Part shown: piece by piece, positions 42,455 to 52,740 of the stretch
How the letters are laid out: the number at the start of each line of letters is the position of its first letter
How positions within the stretch are numbered: position 1 is the stretch's first letter
From: Lamellibrachia satsuma
Lineage: Eukaryota; Annelida; Polychaeta; Sabellida; Siboglinidae
NCBI GenBank assembly: GCA_033239005.1
Contig: BSQZ01000005.1
Coordinates: 2,396,501 to 2,460,500 of the forward strand
Length of the DNA: 64,000 nt
Direction: 5' to 3'
Position numbers and translations under genes: made by a program
Notes under the pieces: model-generated
Databases searched by the model: none
The model's input: the letters and a program-made list of their open reading frames with translations, nothing else
Told to the model about the DNA's origin: nothing

Positions 42455-42762
42455 TGTCAGCATTGCTGAAGTGCAAATTGAACGAGGACACAATCCCACT
42501 GCAGTCGCTTCGAACCTTTGGCAAGTTTGATCACCCCATGTTGCCACAGTTCACTCAGCTGTATAAATGAGTACGTGGCAATACAGACAGTGGTGGATAT
42601 GTGAACGAATAGACTTCGCGCAATTGCAGCGTGGCTGAATGCTTCCCAGAGAAGTTGAGATGGCCTTGGAATGAACAAGTCTGCCTTGGGTGAAGTGTAA
42701 AGCGCTTTGAGCAGTCCAACGGACGGGATACCGCGCTATATAAGAATATACCTTTACCTTTA
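42455..42762 (+). mobile_element. tRNA-derived SINE
   Basis: An A-box-like TTGCTGAAGTG (42463-42473) and a B-box-like GCTTCGAACC (42507-42516) about 44 bp apart indicate a tRNA-derived RNA polymerase III promoter. The body has CACAGTTCACTCAGCTGTA. The tail has TAAAGCGCTTTGAGCAGTCC and GATACCGCGCTATATAAGAA, a 3' end common to many marine invertebrate SINEs, and ends in (CCTTTA)n. A related tail lies at 57263-57332. Confidence 0.6.
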
Positions 42763-43083
42763 TACTGATTTCGCTCCCCGTGAGCGCACACTGCGGCTGG
42801 CGCGTGTCGCATGCACGTCATACAATGACTTGTGCACTAGCTCGGCACAGGAGCGAGTGTGAATATTATTTAGAGTATTTTGTTGTACAGCTGTATCTAT
42901 ATGTTGTTTGTATTTTGTGTATTTATATTGTATATAATTGTCATTTCTTATGTATTAGAAGTATATGCTGTGTATGTTTATGTAATTGAAAAGTGGAGCA
43001 TCTAGCTATTTTTAGTGCTATTTCACTGCTATGTTTTTATCCATTACCTTAATTTTTTATGCACCTTTCATTATGCTCAGTAT
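42763..43083. other. Intergenic; no gene seen
   Basis: TATTTGTGTA-rich, otherwise featureless stretch between the SINE and the 75-bp repeat. Confidence 0.5.
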
Positions 43084-43158
43084 CAATCTGAAATGTATTT
43101 TGTTTTAGAAAAAGTCAGAATTTAGAATTTTTATTTTGCTCCTTGTGAGAGTCCTGAT
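43084..43158. repeat. 75-bp direct repeat, copy 1
   Basis: Begins CAATCTGAAATG and ends GAGAGTCCTGAT. Identical by eye to copy 2 at 43390-43464. Confidence 0.95.
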
Positions 43159-43330
43159 CAATGTTCCCCAAAAATGCTAATGCTTCCAGAATCTCTTCAT
43201 CACATACATACTTACGCTCTAATCTACCCCTTTCGGGCCTTCCGAACTTGGCATGTCTGAACCCAACTGTCAAAATGTTGATGACACTTGTTAAGCATGT
43301 TAAAAACCATGACCAGACCAGATGGATCAA
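43115..43330 (-). pseudogene. Fragment of the 51.8-55.4 kb transposon's PIN-like gene
   Basis: The minus-strand frame contains CDEEILEALAFLGNID, matching CDEEILEALASLGNID of the element gene at about 53,050-53,100. At DNA level, 43159-43195 is almost identical to 53048-53096, and the remainder diverges. It sits between the two 75-bp direct repeats. Confidence 0.7.
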
Positions 43331-43389
43331 GCAGTTTGCAGTGTAGCTGTTAGATAACCCTGTACAGGTTGACCCCCCTCCACTCCCCG

Positions 43390-43464
43390 CAATCTGAAAT
43401 GTATTTTGTTTTAGAAAAAGTCAGAATTTAGAATTTTTATTTTGCTCCTTGTGAGAGTCCTGAT
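43390..43464. repeat. 75-bp direct repeat, copy 2
   Basis: Identical to 43084-43158. The 231-bp spacer holds the transposon-gene fragment. Confidence 0.95.
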
Positions 43465-44820
43465 TTAGAACATTTTGTCTTGGCTGTGAAGTGTCTCAGA
43501 ATTCACCACAGAGCATCTTATTAAAAAAATTTTCCTGGGGACCCCCATAGCAGGATTGGGTTTCCCCTTCCGCACTTTCCGCCACGTTGACCTTTGGCCG
43601 ATGCCCCTCGCTTCTTTCCGGCCCTTGCCATCTAGTCAAATTACTTCAGGGTTTTTTCTCTTGTGCCTGTCACATCTCTGGTGTGAGTACAAGTACGTGA
43701 CCATAATTTCTACGAATACACATATTTCAAAAATGTACTCGAGTACCGAGAAGTTCGGCCCCAGGTCTGGTTGGGACTTGATATCGCAAACATATTTGAG
43801 ACTGTCTACAGTGTCTGAAATTAGCAAAAAAATGAACTGGCCCAGATTTTTGTGTGAAGTAATAAGGCAAAGTTTTCGTGCATAAAACTAAAACAGACGT
43901 ATGGTCATTCATTTCTTATAACTAGCAGACCAATAAATAAAGTGATGAATTTAATACACATTTCATTGTGAAATTTATTTGCGAAACAGTTACTGTTCAA
44001 TGTAACATTATGTTTGATGGTGACGTTTTGCGCGCGGTGCCACTGCCGCAGTGCCACTGCCTTGGTACCGGAGCCTGGCACAGGCAAAAATTTATGCTGT
44101 TCTGAATTCACTCCAAATCAAAGCGTCCAAAGTTCACTTTCACAGCCAAATATTGCATTAATCAATCAATCGGTTTGTCTGCCTCCTTAACATCACCAGT
44201 ATGAATTTATTAAGTAAATTGGTGTAATATCGTTCAAAAATTGTCGAGCTCTACGATTCTCGCAACTTCGTCCACCATCTTTGCATTGGTGATACCCTGG
44301 GCAACAATTACTGATGTAACTTTAAAACTTTCCTGCCAGTTGTATAGAGAAGAATAAGCTAAATTTAACGCTAAAAACCTTATTTGGCTGCATAATTATT
44401 TCCAGAGACATCCTTCTAAATGTGAAAATCACCTGTCAAAAATTTAAAAATAGGATTTATTATTTGAAAGACGCAGGCTTTACCCATGAATAAAACTGAT
44501 TTAGAGGTATGTAATTGTTATAAAAGTTAACTTTATGGATAGTAAACATACAAAGCTATGAGAATAAGGCGGAAACACATTTTGAGTAATTTAGTAAGTA
44601 AAAAAGCCATTTTACCTGTTGTGTCCCCAATTACACTACCCCCCCCCCCCCCGGGTAATATGGATGGCAAATTTTTGTGTATTCTAGGTCCAATTCACAT
44701 AATCATAGATAGGGTTGTCTAAGTATTTATATTTGCCCTTGTTCAGTATATATGTAAGCATATTTTTTTTTAATGGTATTTATTTATTAACAATTTTATT
44801 ATTATTGGTTTTTATTGCAG
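43465..44820. other. Intergenic; no gene seen
   Basis: Contains a C14 run followed by GGG (44639-44655). Open frames look random. Confidence 0.5.
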
Positions 44821-44885
44821 TTGATGAACAGGAAGAACAGAACCAGATATTGGCAGACAGACTGTGTGACTGTGATGCTGAGTAA
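44821..44885 (+). other. Candidate terminal exon of unknown gene
   Basis: A strong acceptor, GGTTTTTATTGCAG, ends at 44820. It is followed by a frame (two bases, then codons) reading DEQEEQNQILADRLCDCDAE and a TAA stop. The acidic composition is protein-like. No partner exon is recognised, so it may be a decayed transposon exon. Confidence 0.3.
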
Positions 44886-45631
44886 GGACAACTGATGCCA
44901 TGTTTCCATATTTTCTATAATTACACTAATTAATAGTTTGATTTATCAAGTGTTTTGGTCACGAATCTTGGAGGAGATATACTAGGGGGTCCATGGACCG
45001 CCGGTTAAGAACCTCCGAGTTAGATATTCAGTCGTGGAATTGGATCCCGGGTGTGGAAATGCAATTTCAAAAATATGGGAAGCAATGAGCATAAAAAGTG
45101 TACCCCGCCATTTATGTACCTCCTACCCTTGGTTTTTTATATGGGGAGGGGTGACAGGGTCCATTCTCAATGGCTGTGGAAAATGTACCCCCCTCTTTCC
45201 ACGAAATAAATGACTATTATTTAATTAATATTATTAGTATTAACCGTAATTTACTGAATGGTTATAAAAATGAACCCCCCCATTGTTTATATGGGAGGGG
45301 TCCATTGAAAATGGCCGTGGAAATGTACCCCTCTCCGCTCTTTCCATGTACATCGCAACCTCGGCTTTTTAAAGTGACGGGGAGTTCGAATGAATATCAT
45401 GTAGTCAGTATTATATTAATTTTTATAATAAGCACATACTTTCTGGCCGTTGGTCGAGAGACATGGCTGCCAGTCGAAGATGAGTTCTCTGTGGGAAAAC
45501 AGCATGAACCAAGACCAAGACCAAGGACCGAGAGGCACTCTTAGAATAAATTAACTGTTTCATTGAAATGCATTTCTGTGTTACAATGAAAACCTATCAG
45601 GTCCATTTTTGGGGGGGAGGTCATTTCCACA
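44886..45631. other. Intergenic with a diverged duplication
   Basis: The segment around 45146-45200 (GGGAGGGGT, CCATT, AATGGC, TGGAAA, GTACCCC) recurs at 45290-45350, an old duplication with a ~145-bp offset. No gene is supported. Confidence 0.4.
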
Positions 45632-45662
45632 GTGGTAAATGGACAGACGGTCCATTTACCAC
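45632..45662. repeat. Perfect 13-bp inverted repeat with 5-nt loop
   Basis: GTGGTAAATGGAC (45632-45644), loop AGACG, complement GTCCATTTACCAC (45650-45662). It lies directly upstream of the Gypsy fragment. Confidence 0.95.
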
Positions 45663-45677
45663 GTAGCACCACCAAAA

Positions 45678-46090
45678 GATGGCTAAAGATTATTTGAAAT
45701 TTGTCACATCGTCCAACATACCCAATGCGATGAATATCGAGGATGTCAAACTTGCCACCGAAACAGATGACATGGTGCAGATGATCATCACTCTTTGTAG
45801 AAACGGATGATGGTTCGAGATCTGCAAATCGGACGACCCAATGATGTGAGAGTTCTACAAGGTCAGGGAAGAATTGACGGTCACTGACAACAACATACTA
45901 CTACGAGGGATGGAAATAGTCATCCAAGAGTCCCTAAGAGACCAAGCGGTGGCACTTGCGCACGAAGGCCATCAGAGGATTATTAAAACAAAGGAACTCG
46001 TAAGAGCAAAGGTATGGTTACCGAAAGTGAACGATAAAATTGGGACAGTGTTTCTCGAATTGTCACAAAGTTCGTTGACAGTGTACGCTG
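45678..46090 (+). mobile_element. Gypsy-type LTR retrotransposon pol fragment (integrase zinc-binding region)
   Basis: After DYLKFVTSSNIPNAMNIED, interrupted by in-frame stops near 45808 and 45847, the frame reads ESLRDQAVALAHEGHQRIIK and TKELVRAKVWLPKV. This is the conserved H-x3-H half of the integrase HHCC zinc-binding domain that follows RNase H in Gypsy/Ty3 polyproteins. The second half of the finger, the DDE core and the rest of pol are missing. The sequence runs into the 32-bp array. It is a dead fragment. Confidence 0.8.
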
Positions 46091-47388
46091 ACCACTCGCA
46101 CAGAGTCATGGAATGTGTGCTGACCACTCACACAGTGTCGTAGAATGTGCATTGACCACTCACACAGTGTCGTAGAATGTGCATTGACCACTCACACAGA
46201 GTCGTAGAATGTGCACTGACTACTCACACAGACTCGTAGAATTTGCACTGACCACTCACACAGACTCGTAGCATGTGCACTGACCACTCATGCAGAGTTG
46301 TAGAATGTGCGCTGACCACTAACACAGAATTGTAGAATGTGCACTGACCACTCACACGGAGTCGTAGAATGTGCACTGACCACTCACACAGAGTCGTAAA
46401 ATGTGCACTGACCACTCACACAGAGTCATAGAATGTGTGCAGACCACTCACACAGAGTCATAGAATGTGCACTGACCACTCGCAAAGAGTCATAGAATGT
46501 GTGCTGACCACTCGCACAGAGTTGTAGAATGTGCGCTGACCACTAACACAGAATTGTAGAATGTGCACTGACCACTCGCACAGAGTCGTAGAATGTGCGC
46601 TGACCACTCACAAAGAGTCGTAGAATGTGCGCTGACCACTCGCACAGAGTCGTAGAATGTGCGCTGACCACTCGCACAGAGTCGTAGAATGTGTGCTGAC
46701 CACTCACAAAGAGTCGTAGAATGTGTGCTGACCACTCACAAAGAGTGGTAGAATGTGCGATGACCACTCGCACAGAGTCGTAGAATGTGCGCTGACCACT
46801 CACAAAGAGTCGTAGAATGTGCGCTGACCACTCGCACAGAGTCGTAGAATGTGTGCTGACCACTCACAAAGAGTCGTAGAATGTGTGCTGACCACTCACA
46901 AACAGTGGTAGAATGTGCGCTGACCACTCGCACAGAGTCGTAGAATGTGTGCTGACCACTCACAAAGAGTCGTAGAATGTGCGCTGACCACTCGCAAAGA
47001 GTCGTAGAATGTGTGCTGACCACTCGCACAGAGTCGTAGAATGTGTGCTGCGCTGACCACTCGCAGAGTCGTAGAATGTGTGCTGACCACTCACACAGAG
47101 TCGTAGAATGTGCGCTGACCACTCGCACAGAGTCGTAGAATGTGTGCTGACCACTCACACAGAGTCGTAGAATGTGTGCTGACCACTCGCACAGAGTCGT
47201 AGAATGTGTGCTGACCACTCACACAGAGTCGTACAATGTGTGCTGACCACTCACAAAGAGTCGTAGAATGTGCGCTGACAACTCGCACAGAGTCGTAGAA
47301 TGTGTGCTGACCACTCACACAGAGTCGTAGAATGTGCGCTGACCACTCGCACAGAGTCGTAGAATGTGTGCTGACCACTAACACAGAT
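46087..47388. repeat. 32-bp minisatellite, about 40 copies
   Basis: The unit is ACTCACACAGAGTCGTAGAATGTGYGCTGACC (32 bp). Variants are CTCGCACAGAG, CTCACAAAGAG and AATTG/ATTTG in the first third. One unit near 47050 has a 10-bp irregularity. Minus-strand frames across it are shadows of the array. Confidence 0.97.
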
Positions 47389-48362
47389 AAATCCTAAAGA
47401 TAATCGTGCAAATCGGCTAGTCTGGAAGACTGGCTGTTTATTAGGCCCTATTAATACAGCCAGAGTATAGTGATTAAAATGTTAAAGGAAATGGCAAGAC
47501 GTTTTTGTCACCCTGTTCTATGTGAGTGTTGTAAATTGTTGTGTCGAAGCGATTTTAAATGACAGCAGGTATAAAACAGTCATTGCTAACACAAACTCTA
47601 CCTGTTGGCCCATTCGTGTCAATTGATGATGTAGCTGGCTATTTCGAGTTTTATGTTCGTCGTTGGACGTGTCGTTTCGTGCGGACTCGCTCAACGACTG
47701 TGCAAAAATAGTCGATATTCTTCCCGTTATAGCATCCTTTTCTAAATGCTTTTCAACATCGGTAAGCTGCACATTGCTTATTAATATAAAACACTTGTCA
47801 CGATGTGTCCATGAGGCCTTTGCATTACCGTAGGCTTGTACATGTGGTGTTTGATAGAGACCAGCCGATCGGTCAAGAGTCCAGCGTTGTCAATGGCTGT
47901 AGCAACAAGGAGCATAACCACAGGATGTTCGAACCTCCCGTATTATTGGCGATAATATCCGTAGCGTTTTATAACCGTTTTAATCGAAAGCGTCAAACTT
48001 GAAGTAATGTCTGTTAAAACATGTATTTTTGACATCGAATAGGCATAGTGGAAATGCGCTCTATTAGCGTTCTCTAAATATTATACTTTGCATAGTGTCT
48101 ATTGATTATATCGTGCATACAACATTGCAGTTTATTAAGAAGAGAAGCAGAGGTTAATTACGTATGGTCTAAGAGCCAGGGGGTTTACTTATGTTTTATT
48201 TGCCAAAAGGTCTGAGGGTCGTTTCTAGGTTTGAAAATACTGTAGTTTACAGAATTTGCACCGCAACTCGCAAGTGAAGCACCGTAAAATCACAGTTAAC
48301 ATGCAACTTGTCGGTTCTGGGATGTCCAACCAACACATGTGGTATCAAATGTTAGCTGAATG
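47389..48362. other. Intergenic; no gene seen
   Basis: Ordinary composition with no repeat family or convincing frame. Confidence 0.5.
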
Positions 48363-49356
48363 AGGGGAGACCGGGGCTTGTTGGCGTATGGGGAGGGCTG
48401 AATTTGTCTACCCGTTGGAGTAAATAATTCACTAATAATCCAACTGCGGTTAAACCAAGCCAACACCTGTAGCATTACGTGCTACGCGAGAACACTTCAG
48501 CCATACAGACGATGCTGCGCAAACGTTATTGCGGCTTTTTACTGTTTCGCAATGTTGAGTGATAAATTGAAATGTGATAAATATCTTCTACGCCATGGTT
48601 GTTCATGCACTGTGCAGGGCAACATGATGAAATTATGACATTTGGGCACACATCGAAAGGAACTAAATCGTATTGCCCCGCATATTTTATTTGTTGCGTC
48701 ATGCAAATAGCGGCCGACCAGGTCGGGGCGAGTTGGCGCATTTTTGTCGGGGCGGGTTGGCGCATGCGTTATCATGGGGATATGGCATGTTACCGACAGG
48801 CCAAATCCCAATGTCACGCAATATATTGCCCAAGTCAGTAACGAAGCCTGACCCATCGGTGAAGCTCAGTCCCCCGGTGATATTTGACAAAAATAGGTCC
48901 GGGGAGAAATTGGTCCAAAAACTGTGTGTAGCTAACGGTTGCACGAATAATGCACTGGGAGTTATCGGTATTATATCTGCCACAACTGTGATTATGTTGT
49001 TTGAAGGCACATGCGTGGCCAATCCAGTGCATTGGGTTGAATTAAATTACTGTTTGCTAACCATTTTGATGTATTTAATGGGATACGCCATCGTACCCCA
49101 GGGATGCGACAACCTACCGTACACGGGCAGGTTGGCGCAGTTGAGGAGGGGTCAGATAATGGCCAAAATCACAAATCTAAAAACAATCTAAAATAGATAG
49201 GAAACCGGTGAACACGTATACTAATACATTATACATACATTAATGCATGACTGAATATGAAACATACGTATATTAAGTGGATGTACCCCATCTACGTTAC
49301 TTAAGAAAAGTATGAATTTAAGTGAAAATTACGCCAACCCTCCCAAGTCTACCCTA
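48363..49356. mobile_element. Non-autonomous element with GTTGGCG-type inverted ends
   Basis: The left end, AGGGGAGACCGGGGCTTGTT then GGCGTA, pairs with the complement of the right end, AGGGTAGACTTGGGAGGGTT then GGCGTA, about 75% alike over 26 bp. Internal GTTGGCGCA words occur at about 48732, 48757 and 49131. The ~994 bp have no transposase. The 172-codon frame inside is not protein-like. Superfamily not determined. Confidence 0.5.
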
Positions 49357-50313
49357 TTTCAATATGTTCATGCCATACAAATGACAAGGCAATGAGTTGT
49401 CGTTTTTCGAACGTCTTCAATTTAGGTATGATCAGCAGTGATTATATTGCACAGGTATAACTCATTAACATTTCAGATGTCAAGCTTTATTTGATGCCTC
49501 ATTTGGTATACACCACTCGTGATTGTCGTAACGTTAATGAGCCCTCCATCGGTTGGCTCGGTGTTGATCTGCTGATAGCGTCGTCCGCTGTCAGCGACTG
49601 TGTGATATATCGCTAATAAACAAACTTCATTACCGCGTTCTAATGTACAGTTATTTGACGATCATAGGCGAGAACGTCACAGTTGTGGCCTGTTTTCACT
49701 CAAAATGTTTGAATACGAGACGCGAAATAACTTAACGGGATAGGCGGTATTTGTCCAAACCGTGAAAGCAGTATCAGCCCCAGAGTCCGCAGGATTTTAT
49801 TTACCACATGACCTGAGGACTGTTTCTAAGGTAACATTTACTATCGGAAAATATATTGTTTTGCGTCCTATATTGAAATATCTGCTTAAAAGTAGTGATC
49901 TTTCTTTAAATGGTTTGTTGGGAAATGTGACAGATTCACAATTCAGAGGTTTTTGTTAGAAGAAAAAAAAACAAATATTAACTTCCTTTATCGTGACATC
50001 AATTGTGATGTCCGGGTTCAGTTGTGACGTGAAGTATGCATCATTATGTATTCATGAAAGTATGTATGTCTACAACCAGGACGTAATGGCTGACTGATTT
50101 CCAAGAAGGACATTGGGCCATAGCCCCTCCTGTTTGACGTATTAAAACAAAAATTCGTATGTAACATGTAGCGCCACTACATAGTAGCAAGGTAATCTAA
50201 AGCCTTTGGTCTCCCCTTTGCGAAATCCTAGATACGTCACTCCTGATTTCCTACTCAGTCACGCATGGTGTCCACCGGTTTGACGAATGCGACATGAGTA
50301 AAGGAATGATTGT
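49357..50313. other. Intergenic; no gene seen
   Basis: No recognisable elements. Moderately CpG-containing around 49540-49700. Confidence 0.5.
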
Positions 50314-50370
50314 GCACGTGCGTGCGTGCGTGCGTGCGTGCGTGCGGGCGGGTGAGTGAGCGAGTAAGTG
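50314..50370. repeat. (TGCG)n microsatellite grading into GTGAGTGAG
   Basis: GTGCGTGCGTGCG repeats followed by GGGCGGGTGAGTGAGCGAGT. Simple sequence. Confidence 0.9.
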
Positions 50371-51286
50371 ACTGAGGGTGTGAGTGTATGCGTTAATATG
50401 TGCGTGAGTAAGTGAAACAACAAGCTTTGTCGTAGTCTGACAGCCTTGTGGCATTTTTGCCTAAAACATATACAGTATAAATAATAAATATTCAGCTGGT
50501 TGTTTCCGTGGACACGCCAACACAAGCCAGTGCGATCGAAGGCGCTCGTGCAAAGATTAGGTTAACACGACAACTGCATCTATGACAACGTAGTCAGTCA
50601 TTATTTGTGGCCTTGACTGTATTCGAACCGACACTCCTCGCTGGCATGGATTGTTGACACTCGCAGGCTGACGGATCACTGTCAAAGACACGACGCCATA
50701 GCAACGCCCAGCCGACGGATACTTCTATTTAATCATTATTATGCAGATTCGCTTGTACGGTTGGGGGCGCTGTCTGCGTGACGGTAGGTAGACGTCATCA
50801 GGAAGTGCTACGGGCAACTGTGCATGAGGCAATTTTTCCGCATGCCAGACATCGGTCATTGGCGACACGACTGACCACACCAAGTGTCCACTCCGGGTCT
50901 ACATGAGGCCGCGACGACGATCGAGTCACGACGCCGTTTACCCAACAGGTGAGAGTGCCAGCGTTTATTACTGCTGGCATCGTCATCGGCATACATAGCT
51001 ACAAGGGCAGGTGTAACCGTAACAGTCCAAGTGACACTCGCTGATATAGCGAAACTATCTGTCTGTTATAGCGAGTTTCATTAACCGGAGACGACAGTAC
51101 GGGCGCAGCGAGCGGCGTGAAATGTATGTAGGTGTATGTACAGGTGAGAGTTTGTGTTTTTGTTGGCCCCTGTATTAGGCAGTGCGCTTGTATGTATGTA
51201 TGTACGTATAAGTATCAGCGTGTTTGTGTCTGTGTCAGACCGTATTTGTCTGTATCTGTCTGTCTATTTGTGTATGTCTGTGCCAC
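50371..51286. other. Intergenic with a possible non-coding exon
   Basis: A CpG-rich stretch at 50755-50948 ends at a good + strand donor, CAACAG/GTGAGA (50948/50949). It could be an untranslated exon of a gene further right, for example Dispatched. From about 51120 on it is TGTGTATG-rich simple sequence. Confidence 0.3.
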
Positions 51287-51650
51287 CATGTGGCTATGTT
51301 TGTGTGTGTCGTTGTGTGTGTGTCTGTGTGTCGGTGCTTACATGCCTGTGGGTCGCTGTGAGTCAGTCTGTGTCTGTGAGTGCTGCTCGGTGTCATTGGC
51401 TCGGTCGGTGAATAGATCTTCGCGTGTTGGCGTACGGTCATCACGACCTCTCTCGGCATCGTTCTACTCATGTGGCTATGTTTTTGTATGTGTCGTTGTC
51501 TGTGTGTCTGTGTGTCGGTGCGTACATGCCTGTGGGTAGCTGTGAGTTAGTATGTGTCTGTGAGTGCTGCTCGGTGTCACTGGCTCGATCGGTGAATAGA
51601 TCCCCGCGTGTTTGCGTGCAGTCATCACGTCTTCTGTCGGCACCGTTCTA
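51287..51650. repeat. 182-bp tandem duplication
   Basis: The copy starting CATGTGGCTATGTTTGTG at 51287 is repeated from 51469, about 90% identical by eye, including GTGCTGCTCGGTGTCA and TCGGTGAATAGATC. The interior is TGTCTGTG-rich. Confidence 0.9.
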
Positions 51651-51766
51651 CTCTAGTTACATTACTGATTGAGCCGTGCAACAACGCTGACTATCAGCCT
51701 TAAGCCTGAGACGGCTGCCTGCGATCGGCTGATAGACCTGTCCTAGTGGCACAACGAACCAATTAG

Positions 51767-52085
51767 TGTAGGCTCTTGTGTAATTTCGTGCAGAATGTTT
51801 GTTAAAAGTAAAATTTTACTTGATTTTAAATCTTTAGGTTATAAAGACTTTAAAAAAATTATGGTAGCAATTTTTCTAAGCAGAATAAGTTTACCAAAAT
51901 TCAAGATGGCCGCCACCATATAAATCGCAAAATTTTCCACCATAATGTTATTTAAAATGATTCCTGACATGTAAGTAATGGCGCCCGGAGACCTTGGCAT
52001 CGACAGTACCCATTTATATATTATATATTTATTGTTTAGATATATGTGAGCGGTCGTAGAATTTCAAAATGGCGGTTGGACAAAA
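51767..52085. repeat. Left long terminal inverted repeat
   Basis: See the element entry. It contains AATTCAAGATGGCCGCC and TTTCAAAATGGCGG words, separated by about 160 bp. Confidence 0.75.
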
Positions 52086-52189
52086 ATAGATAGAGTTAAC
52101 TACTGTTGACTGTATTGCTATGCTCAATCTTCACTGTTCCTTTGCCAGTGATACTGTGTATCCTCTAATTATTATTTAAGTTGCAAAAG

Positions 52190-52395
52190 TTTAAAAAATA
52201 GGGTGGTAAATTCAAGATGGCTGCCATATGGAACGTGGACACTTTTGTCGATATACTTGACTTTAAGGTGATGATATGACGATATCCTATCCTATTTGTA
52301 GCGACAGATGATATTAAACAAACGATATGGATTAGAAAGTCTACGACAGCGATTTTTAATTTCAAAATGGCTGCCATAAAACACAAATGCATGCA
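52190..52395. repeat. Second, internal copy of TIR sequence
   Basis: AATAGGGTGGTAAATTCAAG followed by ATGGCTGCC and, about 150 bp on, TTTCAAAATGGCTGCC repeats the order of TIR words in the same orientation as the left TIR. It matches the AATAGGGTGGCAATTT block of the right TIR better than the left TIR does. Confidence 0.55.
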
Positions 52396-52740
52396 TAATA
52401 GTACATTTTTAAGGGAAATTGCAGACACTTCGCATGTTTCACACTGAATATTTATTCTAAATGAACAAGCACCATACACATTACATTACTGTAATAACAT
52501 GGCTATTAATAGTTCTAATTGAACGGCGAACTCCTTTTTTTACTTTAAGTATTCGTTGACATTACGGTGGCTGACAGTTCAACCTCAAACATCATCATCA
52601 GCGGTTGACCCGATTTGCTCGTCGATGCCAGCTGTGTTGACGCAGCTAAATCCTACGAAGCCACGTACCTCAGTGCACGGAATATTGTTAACAAGACAAC
52701 TGCACTTCCTCTTTCACCCACGTTTATATTTATACTTGTC

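Noticed and set aside
46224..47384. Minus-strand frames with STTLCEWSAHIL repeats
   Set aside because: Translation of the 32-bp array; frame switches from unit to unit and no conserved start.
48673..49191. 172-codon plus-strand frame
   Set aside because: Lies within the inverted-ended element, starts in non-coding-like sequence and shows no recognisable motif. I treat it as chance.
50625..50665. tRNA-like TTCGAACC word
   Set aside because: A B-box-like word without a matching A box or foldable cloverleaf nearby. No tRNA gene is supported anywhere in the window.
51132..51672. Cys/Val-rich frames of 80-135 codons
   Set aside because: TGTGTCTG simple sequence and the 182-bp duplication, with no coding signature.
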